Assembly: GCF_905147365.1 (NCBI RefSeq)
Contig: NC_056406.1
Location: forward strand, 756,501-820,500
DNA length: 64,000 nt
Direction of reading: 5' to 3'
Source: Aricia agestis
Taxonomy: Eukaryota > Arthropoda > Insecta > Lepidoptera > Lycaenidae
This document shows positions 1 through 13,169 of the stretch, piece by piece. The translations under genes were made by a program, and so were the position numbers. Position 1 is the first letter of the stretch. Each line of letters opens with the position of its first letter. Under the pieces are notes generated by a model. It ran no database searches. It was not told the DNA's origin and saw only the letters and a list, made by a program, of their open reading frames with translations.

Positions 1-952
1 TTTAAAATCGAGGTTGTTTCGGATTTTTTTTTATCGAGTAAAACTATCTGTATTGTGTTTCTAACCTAAAAGTCACTAGTTAAAAGATGTATCTATACAT
101 GTTTATATTTTTCAGTTTTTTTTAATGACGCTTTCTTTAAAAATTACTCATTCTAGAAACGTGAATTAACCTACCCTTAAGGGGTTAATTAATACTTAAG
201 GGTAGGAATAACCTACCCTTAAGTATTGATCATGTCTCGCCAGTCATGCTATTTAATAGAAAACAAATAAAACTGTTTTTGTCCAGATCAAAAGAAAAAC
301 ATATTTATTATTAAAAGTTCTGTTTACTAGGTCTAATAAAAACATGTAATGAGTGGAATTGAATGTGATGCAATAATTCAGCCGCAAACGTCATGTGGCC
401 ATTTTCTGCTCCAATCACAGAGGTCAATCAACAGGCAACTGGCTATAACAATAATTAACTTAAAGTATCACATACATATACTAATAAACATAACATAGAT
501 ATTATACGTATAAGCACATCACGAAATCGGAAAATTATTATCCAACAGCCTGTATAAACTATTATAGAATTTTAGTTAAACGTACAAAATTAAATATTAT
601 GATATCATTTTAGTGTTATTAAGATGACCCGGTGAATTTCGTATCACAATTGACATCCCTCCTAAAGATCTTCCCTGGCCTTCCATGAATATTTTAAGGC
701 TTAAATAAGCCAAATCGGTTTAGCCGCTAGCTAGAGTTTTAGCGAGACTAAAAAAATTTAAAAATAATTTTAATTTTTATATTTCTATAGACTTTTAGGT
801 TCTTTGAATGAATAATAATAATAATATTATTATTCATTTAAAGAATCTAATATACCTCATCTATGTTAATAAAGGAGGCTGAGGCTCTGTATTTTATTTG
901 GAGCTAAAACTTTTTATCAATCTTGAATTTAGGCAAAATCACTTATTTCTAA
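1..952. other. AT-rich intergenic sequence, no gene seen
   Basis: No open frame with coding character on either strand. The only structure noted is a set of short inverted repeats of CCTACCCTTAAG at about 170-181, 195-206 (reverse) and 212-223. Confidence 0.6.
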
Positions 953-1465
953 GGGGGATATTAGATTATCATATATATTGGATCCGAGATCATTGAGTCA
1001 ATTATATTGGATAATGTAATATAGACATATGATTAATTTCTTCCTTGATCATAGATTTTTGACATTTGCTGAGAGATTGGATCCAATACGGTCATAGAAA
1101 TAGGTGTTGCCAGTTATTTAATATAAAAAAGAGTTTTTAATTTCTTTTTCGTTAATATGTTTCAAATAATGTAATGTAATTATTTTTCTAATTATATACT
1201 TGGATAATCTTGCTGAAATAACAAGAAACAAGCCATATTAAAAATGACGATGTCTTTTGACAAATCGAATTCTCTGAGATCTAGTAACCCTGACCTGTCA
1301 ATTTTAGCGCTCTCCATTGGCTATTGAAACCACATATGACGTAAAATAGGATCAATGAAATATGATAATGTAATATGCAGATATGATCAAATGATCATAT
1401 ATATTGGATCATATATAGTATGATCATATAAATGATCCAATATAAATGATAATGTAATACCCCCC
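953..1465. mobile_element. MITE with TAA target duplication (PIF/Harbinger-like)
   Basis: Terminal inverted repeats: the left end reads GGGGGATATTAGATTATCA and the right end, reverse-complemented, reads GGGGGGTATTACATTATCA. The element is bounded by TAA at 950-952 and 1466-1468, the 3-bp duplication typical of PIF/Harbinger. It has no coding capacity, and its interior is full of small AT palindromes of the TGATCATATA type. It ends about 140 bp upstream of the CRE-like site of the PEPCK promoter. Superfamily assignment rests on TSD length only. Confidence 0.7.
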
Positions 1466-1607
1466 TAAGAAACTGCAGTTGTATGCGTCCTCGTGTGACC
1501 AAAGTGATGCAACAGCCTGCACGTAAAGCCATCAGGCTTTCATCAGTTGCATCAGCAACGAGTACCACTCATTTCTTTGTTTGCGGAGTCGGTTCAAAAC
1601 ATAAGTG

Positions 1608-1676
1608 TGACGTAGCGCCGCGCCCCCGCCGCCGACCAATCGGCGCGCGCCGTGCGCACACTCCTCCGATATATAG
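1608..1676 (+). promoter_or_regulatory. Putative PEPCK core promoter (CRE-like, CCAAT, TATA)
   Basis: A cluster in a short GC-rich island: TGACGTAG (CRE-like) at 1608-1615, ACCAATCGG (CCAAT box) at about 1635-1643 and TATATAG at 1670-1676. The predicted start of transcription is about 1700, giving a 5' leader of about 190 nt before the ATG at 1890. Mammalian PEPCK promoters respond to cAMP through a CRE. That the same holds here is inference. Confidence 0.55.
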
Positions 1677-1889
1677 CGCGCGCGCGCCGGTCAAATCGCA
1701 TTATAGCGTTTGATAGTTTAGGCTCAGTTACCATATTAAATGGGTGACAGGTTCCTCAAAATAAGATTCTACCGGTGGCTGCTATTTCTCTTCAGCTTCA
1801 GTAATTTGGATAAAATTTAGCTTTTTCAATTTAATTTTTCATTACCATTAAAGTATTTAGGCCATTTCAATACGTTATATTCTAATAAA

Positions 1890-4800
1890 ATGCTGCACTA
1901 CAAAACTATCCCCGAAGATTACGTGAGGAGGACGGAACAGTAAGTTCTCACTTTTAATATTTTCCTGCGGTACTGTTTTAACTAGAATTTTAGGGCTTTA
2001 AGATCTTTTAGAAATACTTCGTTCAATTGTCTCAGCAAATCAAATGATATTCGTGACTTAAATATCTAATAACTTTGATTAATTTTCTTACGATTTCTTC
2101 CTGCTGATGTTAGCCTAAAGCGTAGCAGCACCTTGCACCTTCGTACAAGATACAGGCTGCTGGATTGAAGGTCCTTCGATTATCTCGGTGCTTTCTTTAT
2201 TGTTCACAATATTTGGTTAAGTACTTAGCTGGTGTAGTAGCTGGTGGGCCTTTGCCCAACAGTGGGTCACTGTAGGCTGATACTAATTTAGCTGGTGTGC
2301 TGTTGGATAATTAAATAAATATCTCAGAATTGTTAAACGTAAGAAATAAATAAAGATTTTAATTAACTTACTTATAGATTTATTATGGAATGGCCAATTT
2401 ATCGACTTAAAATATTTTTATTAATTAATAATTTGACACCGTGAGCTTTTTTCTCGTTACGATTTTTATTCTTCTAGTTCTATGTTATACGCAAAAGAAA
2501 ATAACAACAATTAATTCCTTATAAAAATATGAATTTAATAAACGCTATTCAAAATCGGGACATGTCCGGAAGACACAAAATAAATGGCCACCTTGGATTG
2601 CTATTTGCAAGAACTACCTTGCCATTCACATAGTAAAAGGATGCCATTCAGTTGGCAACTATTCGTATAAGGCGATTATTCTGTTCACACCAAAAATTGA
2701 AATTTTATACATTTGGTAACAAGATAAGTTTGTATCTTTTGTTTCTCGTCGATTTAAATAGGGCACCACGACACCGACTCCTTTACAATGATAAGGACTG
2801 GAACTGGAACTTTAAATTGGCAATAAATAATAATTATATTTATTATTATTTATTGCCAAAAATAATCATAATTATCATATTTATTAGGATTTTTAAGGAA
2901 ACCGTACATTTTCCCATAAAAATAGCTCTTATGTCCCTACTCCCTTCACTTGGTCTACTCTGTATCTGTGCCAAATATTGCCATAAAAATTGCTCCAGTA
3001 GTTCGTAATTTCTAATATTTCCCCTGTTTTTTCCACATTTTTCTGAGTTTCTTCGGTCGTATTAGTCTTAGCCTATAGTCTTACTCGATAAATGAGATAT
3101 CTAACACTGAAATAAGATTTTAAATCGGACCTGTAGTTCCTCCGATTCCTTTCAAGCAAACATATACTCTTTAGGTTTATAATATTAGGTAGGTATAGAT
3201 TTTTTTTAATTATCGCTTGACAAACTCGAGTCTCGATCTAAAAGACTATGAAAAGTACCAATAATATGGTAGTGATGATGATGATGATGTTGATGATGAA
3301 TGTAATTTGCATAGTAGCATATGCTTTCTGTTCTTAAAACAACGCCGAAACTCCCAAACTTGTATCTATAAAGAATCAGTTCTCTCAGCACCTTCCGAAC
3401 CACAGTATACCAGGTATACTTCGGTGCAAAATCTTATTTGTTGGTAGCATATGCTTAGAATACTTCTCACGAAACCGAAGTCACCACATATTTCCCTATA
3501 AATTTTGAGGAGTTCCCTCGATTACTTATGGATCCCTCATCAGATCACCACTTTTGTGAACATAATACCAAATTGGGATGATACCCTACATACCAAAAGA
3601 AAAATTTTGAAAATCGGTTAACAAACGGCGGAGTAATCGTTGAACATAAGAAAACGAACATAACACCTCCCCCATTTTGAAAGTCGGTTAAAATTGTAGC
3701 CTATGTGTTATTCTGATGTATAAGCTATATTATTGTAAAGTTTCATTAAAAACCGTTCAGTAGTTTTTGCGTGAAAGAGTAACAAACATCCATACATCTA
3801 TGCATCCAAACAAACTTTCGCTTTTATAATATTAGTAGGATATCTAACACCAAAGTTACGCTAGTAATTAAGCTAAGCAGTGATATCTAGTGGTTAAATA
3901 TAGTTCGCCCGTCAATGCGCCCATTGCACAACTCCGCTAATACCATTATTATTTTATTAAATTTAACATATTGTATGTTTGTCTGTGGGTGTAGATGTGC
4001 GGCAGCGGCGCAGGCGGCGCTGGCGTGCAACCGCGCGGCGCACGTGACGGCGCTGCGCGGACACAAGCTGCCGCAGCTCGCCGCCCTGTCGCCGAAGGTG
4101 AGCCCTCATCACCGCTACCATGATCCCTCAGACTCCTTTTACGCAACAGGCAGTTCTCTTGATTTATTTAAGTAAACTTTCTATGACACATCGAAAGCCC
4201 GAGAGCGATATACATGAATTTCTGCAACCAGAGATTACTGTAGAATACTTTTAAAAGGAACTCGGGTTTGCCCAAGAAGTAACCTAATCGAGTAGCTGCT
4301 GCTGGTCTACACTACATTGTTCCATGCTATAGATATGTGTGTATAACGTGTGTGTGTGTGTGCGGCAGGTGCGCGCGTTCGTGGAGCGCAGCGCGGCGCT
4401 GTGCGAGCCGGAGCACGTGCACGTGTGCGACGGCTCGGAGGCGGAGGCGGCGGCGCTGCTGCTGCTCATGCGCCAGCAGGGCACCGTGCGCCCGCTGCCG
4501 CAGTATGACAACTGGTGAGTTACTCATTTTCAGTCTATCGCCGTCTACTGCTGTACGTAGCTAGCGAGCGCCGACTATTCCGATCTACTGACATATATTT
4601 TTCGTGTATAAATGGGTTTCCAGGAGGAGCAAAACCTAAAATAGTAGCTTTAGATTTTGTTATGATCACCACCCACGGGTCGAGGCGTCTGTCTCCATAC
4701 GAGCGGAAACAGTCGGAGTTCGCACCCCGGAACCCGTCCCAGTCCCGGGGTACGGCATAATATTACTCAGTATTTCGTGTAGCTATGGTATTGTAGCGAG

Positions 4801-7800
4801 CACCGTGTTCCAGCTGGCTGACGCGCACGGACCCGGCGGACGTGGCGCGCGTGGAGTCGCGCACGTTCATCTGCAGCGAGCGCGAGCGCGACGTGGTGCC
4901 GGCCGCGCGCGCCGGCGCCCGCTCCGCGCTCGGCAACTACATCGCGCCGCACGACTACGACGCCGCCGTGCAGGAGCGCTTCCCCGGCTGCATGAAAGGT
5001 GAGTGTCAGCCCTAAGTGCACCGCTAGGGGTGGCAACGTTCGACATTTTGGGTATGAAAGACAATCATTATAACTTCCGCCACGAATCACGATACAATCG
5101 TAACGAAAGTTCTCTTCTACGCCTTCCTCAACGCCCCTAATTACCTATAGTAGCCCAAGCGACTCTTCTTTTTTACGCTATCATGGTTAAGAAACATGGT
5201 ATACACCATATTCATAACAAAAAAAATGTACGAGCAGGAGTTTAAATATATATGAGAACTGTGTGTGCAGGTCGCACGATGTACGTGATCCCGTTCTCGA
5301 TGGGTCCGCTGGGGTCGCCGCTGTCGAAGATCGGCGTGGAGGTGACGGACTCCGCCTACGTCGCCTACTCCATGCGCGTCATGACCAGGATCGGTGAGTT
5401 TGTCCTTTAATTTGACGACCTCTGTGGCTCAGTGGTTAGCGCGTTGGTAGCTCAAGCTGGGGGTCGCAGGTTCGAGTCCCGCCGACGGAACAAAAAGTTT
5501 TCAAAGTTCCTGGGTCATGGATGTGTATTAAATATGTGTATCATTTAATAAAAATCTTAAATATAAGTATAGTATAAAAGTATTAAATATATTTCCGCTG
5601 TCTGGTACCTGTAACACTAGTCCTTCAGGTACTTACCACAGGGCCAGACTGACGTGGTGTGAAGCGTCCATAGATATTATTATTAATTTCAGTATTCCAT
5701 AGTACAATAAGTATATTAATATATTATAAGAGCGTCAATCTTTAATAATTTTGATCTTACCGAGTAACTTAGCCAGAAAACTCTTCTTCTTCTCTTTAAA
5801 TATAAAAATTAACGGTTAAAATTAACGGTTCTCTTGTTACGAGTCTGTTCAAGAGGTACAACGATTTGTAACGAAATTCACGTTTATGGCACTTCTCAAC
5901 AAGTTTAAAATCTCGATCTTCCGTTTAAATAGTATACCTTCGCACTAGGAGCCTTTTAAGTTAACCTAATCCAATACAATACCTAAAACTAGAATGTCCT
6001 CTTAGTGATGATATGTTTGGTTATCTATATTTGTGTGTCCTCTCTGCAGGGAGCAAGGTCCTGGAACAGCTGCGCAAGGACGAGCAGTTCGTGCGGTGTC
6101 TGCACTCTGTGGGCGTGGGCGGCGGCACGGCGGGCTGGCCCTGCGACCCCGCCCGCACCATCATACTCCACAGGCCCGCTGACAACGAAATTGTCAGCTA
6201 TGGTAAGTGACATGTACTCAATAAATGTAATTGAAGCAATCGCATACCCAATGTAATTTGTATGTTTATTTTGTTCGTTTGCGTTATATGTTTAATTCGT
6301 TGACTATACATACATACAAACATTACGTTGCAATTGCGCATCGCAAAAAAACTGTGTCGCGCTAAACGTCATGTATGACGCTTTTCCGGAGAGTCCGTTA
6401 TACGAGCGGACTTCCACGCATTTTTTTTCGATACGTTGTCGACTATCGTAACGCATTGTTGTGGTCAGGCTTTTTTTCAAGGTCATGTTTTCGTGTTTAT
6501 GGTCTATACCGAATCCAGTTTATTAATTGCAAAATACCTACTCTATGTGCAGGCAGCGGTTACGGCGGTAACAGTCTGCTGGGCAAGAAGTGTTTCGCGC
6601 TGCGGCTGGGCTCCGTCATCGCGCGCCGGGAGGGCTGGCTGGCCGAGCATATGCTGGTAAATATTATGAAAAATATTTATTATTTTAAAGAGTACCGATA
6701 GAGTAAATAACGTTCTTTTGTAACTGGTTGATAATGATCTATTATCAAAAAATCCTTCGGCATCTTGGATTACCTATACAAACACATGCCGATACACTGT
6801 AATCCCACTTCTAACCCCCCTAACCTTTCCAGATCGTGGGCATAACGGACCCCAAGGGTCGCAAACGCTACATCGCGGCGGCGTTCCCGTCGGCGTGCGG
6901 CAAGACCAACCTGGCGATGATGACACCGAGCCTGCCGGGCTACAAGGTGGAGTGCGTGGGCGACGACATCGCCTGGATGAGGTTCGACGACGACGGCGTG
7001 CTGCGAGCCATCAACCCCGAGAACGGCTTCTTCGGAGTCGCTCCAGGTGATTTGCTTAAACAATTATTTTATGAATGGCACAGAATTTAAAGTGTTATTA
7101 TGATAAGTTATGATGTTATAAAATCATGGCTATTCGTTTGATAAGCTAGTCATTTTACATTGCTTCTATACATAATACAACCATACAGTGTAATGTGTGT
7201 TTCGCTCTGTCATGAAATAGAAGAAATAATTGCTTTAGCAAATATATTTCTTTGTCTGTTACTAACCTGAACATTTAAAGAATATTATCAACCATTGCAA
7301 ACGGCAAACCTCGAGTAACGTAAATACAAAAATCGTAGGTACGTCGGAGGCGACGAACCCGATAGCGATGTCGACGGTGTTCCGCAATACGGTGTTCACG
7401 AACGTGGCGGAGACGCCGGAGGGGGGCGTGTGGTGGGAGGGCATGGGCCCCGCTCCGCCCGCGCTCACCGACTGGCGCGGCCAGGCCTGGACTCCCGACA
7501 CCAAGACCCCCGCCGCCCATCCCAACTCAAGGTCAGTCTCAACTAAAGTGTTAGTTGTTTTACTTTGGGAAGAAAAGATTATGCCTAGAAAAAAGCCAAG
7601 CACTAAATTTAGACTACCAGTCTACGCAACAAGGGTCCGCGGCACATACAATAATTGCCAAAGATAATAATAATAATAAAATGATAAATTAAAAATCAGT
7701 TTTTATTTCTGTTATTAGGCGTCTTTTAACCTCATACATGAGATATGGATGTCGATGGAGATGTGGAGGATCACGTCTTGTCTCATTCTAACTCACGTTA

Positions 7801-10800
7801 ACTTACGCGTCGTGGTGTACCACTACCACTGAATATACATACTTACAGACTATTTAAAAGTCGTAGTAAACTTTCTAGCTGGGTGTTTGTGAATAGTGAG
7901 AAAGCGAGTTAGACTAAGCTGTATCCCGCAGGTTCTGCTCGCCGGCGGAGCAGTGCCCCATCATCGACGCGGAGTGGGAGAGCGCGGCGGGCGTGCCCAT
8001 CTCCGCCATCCTGCTGGGCGGGCGGCGGCCGGCGGGTGTGCCGCTCGTGGTGGAGGCGCGCGACTGGGCGCACGGCGTCTTCATGGGCGCCGCCATGCGC
8101 TCCGAGGCCACCGCCGCTGCTGAGCATGCGGTAAGCATACATCAAGCTTGAACAATCATCTGCTAAACAATGATCTTCTCGATCATACAAAGAATCAAAA
8201 GATCCAGCTCGGAAAATGACAAAAACTTATACAAGTACAGTTTTAAATATAAATCATCATTATAAGTCACTACTGGCTCAGAAGATGTTACAATCACTGA
8301 CAGTAGGCAGTAGGCTCAACAAAAGCTGTAGTTCACCTGAGTATACGCTAGCAATATTAATTATTTCACTCCCTTAGGATTTCACGTGTTTTACTTCGTT
8401 TTATGCAACAAAAAGTACAAATGTGTTTGTCTTTTTGCTGTCCAAACATTTACTTTACTAATAAACAACCTTTAAATGAATGTGTTGCAGGGTAAGGTGG
8501 TGATGCACGACCCGTTCGCCATGCGACCGTTCTTCGGCTACAACTTCGGCGACTACCTGCAGCACTGGCTGTCGCTGCCGCGGCCCGGCCGGCAGATGCC
8601 CAAGATCTTCCACGTCAACTGGTTCAGGAAGGACCAACAGGTATTTGGTGCTACACTTACCTTGATAACCCCTTCAAAAACACTTACGTTTCTATGAACG
8701 GCCATTCTCAGGAGAGCAAATTTTAAGTGTCCCGGGCTTGTATACTCTGTAATATTATCTTATTCAAGTATGCAATATTTTTAAACGGTAGATAGCATCC
8801 GTAACTAGCTACAAACTTAAACACAGGCTTCTAATTTAAGTAATTCAGACAAAATTAATTTAAGTCGTGTTCAAAAATCATGTTTTTCTCATTACCGTGA
8901 CGTGTCCCCACGCCAACTTGATCTCGAAACTTGCTTGTAATTTTTATAAATGTACATATTAACCATGATCTATTCATCGTTTTAAATGCTCATTAGTTAT
9001 CGCATTGGAAAATATCGACTCAATAGGCCCAGCCTATAAATAGTTATCATGAAATAATCGCTTGTCCTATCAAAAATTCTAATTCCCGTAACGCATGCTG
9101 TTTCCGGGTGCCCATCCAAAAATAACAGGATTTGGCACATTACAAGTGCACGGGTCTCTTCTCCTTAGCGTGTTCCACGGCCCATCAGCGGTCCCGCGTC
9201 GTTAATGTTAGTGTGTGTGTCGCCGATGAAGCACGAGAGTATCTGCTTACCGTAGCGTTTGGTAACGAACTTTTCTAATTACCGTAATCTTATTTTGCTA
9301 CTTGATTTTTAAATAAGATTGTATGTTGATCATGTTAATCTAGAAAGTAATTTGGCCTACGTACGTTGCTCTAAGCAAGTTATTGCAAACTGTGTCGGTT
9401 TTTAAAATTTTTCAAGAAAATCTAACTTTTTCTAATTACCGTATACTAATTACCATATGTTCCTAATTACCGTTGTATGAAAAACTGATACGTACTTTTT
9501 TATCAATTGAAGTTTTCTCGCGGTTTTCATAGATTATTATAATCATCAGGGATCGATGTTGGGACCCCTGTTCTTTCTGACCTATGTTTACTCAATGCAC
9601 CGGTGCATTAAACACTGCATGTGTTACCAATTTGCAGATGACACATGTCTATTGGCAGCAGCTAAAGACCTTAAAACAGCAATAGGTAAGCTTCAATCGG
9701 ACCTTACCTTAAAAAAGACCCCACCCCCGTCAATCTCATAGCCCATAATCACCCTTGTCTCCATATCTCGGACACCTTACGAACTTGTACTTGCCCAAAA
9801 ATTGATATCGTCAGTAGTCAAAAATACCTTGGACTGATTATTGATACCAAATTCTGTAGGTCATCCCATATCGAACACGTATTAAAAAAATTAAGACAAT
9901 ATTTTGCTAACATTACTATTTTGAAAAACCGTATCCCGCTTAAAACTAAGATACTCCTATACCACTCGCTAGCTGAATCGTATGTGCAATATGGCCTTAG
10001 TAGCTACGGGAGAACTTATACAACTTATCTTAACCAAATCTATAAATTGCAAGTCAAAATCCTGAAAACAATATTACCTCTAAAATCTAAATCAAACGAC
10101 GGCTGCTTGGAATTATTGTTCAAACAGTGTAAAGTTTTACCTGTACACGATATGATAAAATAAAAAATAAAAAAAAATCTTTATTCCAATTTTTAACATT
10201 ACACAACCACAATAAACAAAAAATACAAAAGAGAAAAAAAAAGTGTACATAAGAGAATGTGAAAACAAAGAAAGCACTATCCTAAAATAAAAGTAACAAA
10301 ATTTGCATATTTAAACAACATAATATTTATGGCAGTGCAATGCCAAAAAATAAGGAAAAGGGGACCGCTCAGGTTTTGACAGCGACAGTCGCCGCTGTCC
10401 CTGGTCTTCCGCGAACCCCTATATATATAATATAATTTACTAAAGGAATACTTTTTTGACGATGACCTAAAACATCCTATTGAACATCCAGTGTGCACGC
10501 GGGCCGTCACTCATAACCGGCTCCGTACACTGCGCGCGAGCAATGTGTACGGTGAGAGGACGACGAGATACCTAATACCGCGCTTATTAAATCAATTACC
10601 ACCTGAATTAATAACTACCAAAACTCCTTCTAACATAAAAAATAAATTAAAATCTTACTTTCTTTCGGGACATAGATATTATTCTTCAAAATATGTAACA
10701 CCATTGGAATGCACTCATCTTACTTCTAAAAATTTCGTACAGAGACGTAAACTGATAACTTGTACTACGTCATTAAACCTACGTGGTTTTTCTGTTAGTA

Positions 10801-12529
10801 CTTAATTATAATTTTTTTCATCTTGCTGTATTAATAAATAAATAAATAAATAAAGAAAACTCAAAAGAGAAATGAGTTAAACTTTAGAGCTTATTACAAA
10901 AGACAAAAAAAAGAAAAAAAAAATCGGGAAATAAGTGTTCATAAATAGAGATGAACTTGTAAAATTACGAGAAAACAAAAATAAGTAAATTTCGAGCTGT
11001 AAAAGCTGTGAGCTACATTTGAGTTGCTATTCTGTCCAAAGAGATTTAGAATATAATTATTTTTAGGTTCATCGTACCTGGATCTTAATAAATATCTACC
11101 GATTAAAACAATATTTGTTGTTATTTTCTCATTTTTCAGATTTTATTTGAAAGTGTATTTTTTACTATTGGCAGGTTATGGTTGTATAGGACATCATTAA
11201 TTCTACCCCTTTTGTGACAATTATACATGTGCAACTTATTAATCAGTGTTTTTCTATAATGTTTTAGATTTTTGATTACCGTTACACAAAATTTTACATT
11301 TGTCTAATTACCGTAGGTACCCATAAAAATTTTAAGGCTTATTATCTAAAAAACTATAATTAACTGTACCACGCCAAATTTATTATTGTATTCGTATCTT
11401 TCATTACTTTCATATTTTAATGAGTTTAAATCAAATTAGCGAAGAAAAAAAATGGTAACGGTAATGAGGCAAATAATGCCAAACCGGAGAATGGCCGTGA
11501 AACTGTAGTTCCAATATCGCATTTGTTAAATATTTTATTCATAAACAGCACCTAGCAGCAGTACTAGATATCGCTTTAGATAACACGATCGTAGGTCTAG
11601 CGCGCATTGGAGCTGTAACATGACTATTGGCATGAAAATCGCGCGTACAACAGCTGTCTACACACTATTTTCACGCCTGTCATCGATATATTCTCAACAA
11701 ACATGCTTGTATTCCTGCACGATCAAGTTTCGCAACTAAACATTTTGCCTACGCTGACTTCAGTGTTTACTTTCGAATTTACGTTTTCTATAGTTCGAAT
11801 CGAAATGCAAAACAGGCAATTTTACGATAGCAGGTAATTAAAGTTGTAATATTAATGGTATCCCCAGGGCAAGTTCCTCTGGCCGGGTTTCGGCGAGAAC
11901 TCGCGCGTGCTGGAGTGGGTACTGCGGCGGTGCGACGACGAGCCGTGCCACGTGACCACGCCCCTCGGCCACGTGCCCGCGCCCGGCGCACTCAACACGG
12001 ACGGGCTGGGAGACATCGACATGGACGAGCTCTTCAGCATACCCAAAGACTTCTGGCTTAAAGAGGTATGACGTCGTCATTATACTAATAAGTTAGTGCA
12101 ATGCAAACTGAGATGCACAAAAAAATTGTTACAGCTAGAGCAATTTGCAATTATTGTTTTTAAGCTGGCCCCTAGACGAGCAATTTTATTGTCAATATCT
12201 CGCTTAAATTTTATTGAACAGTTTATTTGACAATTAGATTGAAGGCGCGCGATGTTCAATATCAACCCTAGACGGTCAATAATATTACGCAATACATGAT
12301 ATTGCGCAATAAAATTGTTCGTCTACAGGGCCGGCTAAAACACCGTTTACGTTTTGAACATACATTTGAAGTAAAAAACACTGTTTTTTTTAGTAAAAGC
12401 AATAAAAATGTATTTTCCTTCTAGACTGAATGCATAGAGAAGTATTTCACGGAGGAGGTGGGAGAGGACATGCCCAGTGAGATGTGGAACCAGCTCAACA
12501 CTCTCCGAGAGAACATCAAGAAGGCCTAG
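1890..12529 (+). CDS. Pepck: Phosphoenolpyruvate carboxykinase (GTP), 13 exons, 640 aa
   Basis: Converts oxaloacetate plus GTP to phosphoenolpyruvate, the committed step of gluconeogenesis/glyceroneogenesis. Exons: 1890-1939, 3995-4097, 4369-4514, 4814-4998, 5271-5393, 6050-6202, 6553-6656, 6833-7046, 7339-7531, 7932-8130, 8491-8640, 11868-12065, 12425-12529. All junctions are GT-AG, phases agree, and the total is 1923 nt. Family motifs appear in order: MYVIPFSMGPLGSP near residue 165, GYGGNSLLGKKC near 255, the catalytic-Cys P-loop FPSACGKTNLAMM (Cys about 310), kinase-2 VGDDIAWM (331-337), NPENGFFGVAPG, FGYNFGDYLQHW, and the nucleotide-binding FLWPGFGENSRVL. The length matches animal PEPCKs. 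The short first exon (17 codons) is chosen because its phase and splice sites fit; no clear mitochondrial presequence is seen, but compartment is undecided. Intron 11 (3.2 kb) carries nested transposons. Confidence 0.96.
2888..3840 (-). mobile_element. Non-autonomous Helitron-like element (Lep1-type), degraded
   Basis: Lies in PEPCK intron 1. Read on the minus strand it starts TCCTACTAATATTATAAAAGCG and runs parallel to the better-preserved copy at 43229-44408, including a (CAT/ATG)n run near 3270-3300. The 3' CTAG end is not preserved. It lacks the SINE that interrupts the 43-kb copy, so it serves as the empty site. Confidence 0.65.
5414..5690 (+). mobile_element. tRNA-derived SINE in PEPCK intron 5
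   Basis: The head contains an A-box-like TGGCTCAGTGG and a B-box GGTTCGAGTCC at tRNA-like spacing. The body is shared with copies at 43862-44127 (plus) and 46079-46236 (minus). It ends with GTGGTGTGAAGCGTCCATAG and an AT-rich tail. It is not a functional tRNA gene: no foldable acceptor stem was seen. Confidence 0.75.
9547..10857 (+). pseudogene. Non-LTR retrotransposon (jockey/CR1-type) ORF2 3' fragment
   Basis: Conceptual translation shows reverse-transcriptase motifs: GSMLGPLFFLTYV followed by CYQFADDTCLLA (the FADD catalytic box), about 9550-9660. A frameshifted stretch with QKYLGLIID and an ending of the type RTTRYLIPRLLNQLP (to 10804) follow, then a (TAAA)n tail at about 10829-10857. 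It is 5' truncated, frameshifted near 9740, and split by a second insertion at about 10162-10430. It is inserted in the same sense as the host gene and is non-functional. Confidence 0.8.
10162..10430 (-). mobile_element. Short unidentified insertion inside the LINE fragment
   Basis: It interrupts the LINE frame after a codon series ending HDMIK; the frame resumes with LLKEYFFDDD near 10436. Read on the minus strand the segment ends with AATAAAGA followed by a T-rich run, as at some 5'-truncated retroelement 3' ends. The family was not recognised. Confidence 0.5.
12167..12332. mobile_element. Small TIR MITE in last PEPCK intron
   Basis: Inverted termini GGCCCCTAGACGAGCAATTTT and GGCCCTGTAGACGAACAATTTT (right end reverse-complemented) enclose about 166 bp with no coding potential. 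Target duplication unclear. Confidence 0.6.
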
Positions 12530-13008
12530 ACTTGCACCAAGACCTAAGTCACAACACACCGACCTACATACGCTCTTGGTCTAAAATATAGGACCAAGAC
12601 CATTTTTTACAAGCCTAGGACGTAGGTTTTTAGTAGTTAGTCCAGTGTAACTCACTATAAGATCTGTTATAATACTCGTTATTTCCAAAGCTGTATTATT
12701 TATATCAAGAATTCGGTATTGAAATGACCGAACGATCGAGATTCACGACACAGATAAAATGAATTGTATTTATTAAGTATGTTAAGTTTAAGAATAATTT
12801 TTATGAGTAAGGATTTATTTTTACGAGTGACGCCATCTTGGATTCGAGTTTTGAGTTGATTCAAGCTTACAAAATAAATGAAAACCGAAATTGTACCGCA
12901 GCGTAACTTCGTATTGAAATGGCAAAGGCTGTGTTCTAGAATTAAATAGTTTTATAGCTAGTTGTATATACTCTAAAGTCTAAGTTAAGCTGACCAATGT
13001 TACAATAT

Positions 13009-13014
13009 AATAAA
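13009..13014 (+). terminator. Candidate PEPCK poly(A) signal
   Basis: AATAAA about 480 nt after the stop codon, followed by a T-rich stretch. It is the first canonical hexamer that I noted in the 3' flank. Confidence 0.5.
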
Positions 13015-13169
13015 TATATTTATTCAATGAAATGGACTTTATTTCAAAATATTTATTTAACCAAGTAGCAAAAATCTTAAATCTAAACATGTACAGTAAT
13101 GTCATGATTCATGAAAATGCTAAAAAAGCTGAGTGGTACAGTGATGCAGCAAATGCATCTTAACTTTAA

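Larger units (their letters stand above)
8888..11465. mobile_element. Probable non-autonomous DNA element with repeated ATTACCGT motif
   Basis: The bounds are an inverted CTCATTACCGT (8888-8898) and ACGGTAATGAG (ending about 11468). Further ATTACCGT copies lie at 9278, 9435, 9465, 11275 and 11307, with a variant at 9449. The centre is occupied by a LINE remnant, which explains the motif-free middle. It sits in PEPCK intron 11. No target duplication was identified, so the ends are provisional. Confidence 0.4.

Noticed and set aside
3206..3403. 65-codon frame with His-rich run, and its twin at 43629-43829
   Set aside because: Both lie in copies of a non-autonomous Helitron; the His run is a (CAT)n microsatellite.
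5414..5490. Possible tRNA gene (A and B boxes)
   Set aside because: Same unit recurs as a longer repeat with shared tail at two other places; it is a SINE head, and no complete cloverleaf was seen.
10277..10510. Minus-strand frame of 77 codons
   Set aside because: Spans the junction of a LINE and its inserted repeat; no coding features.
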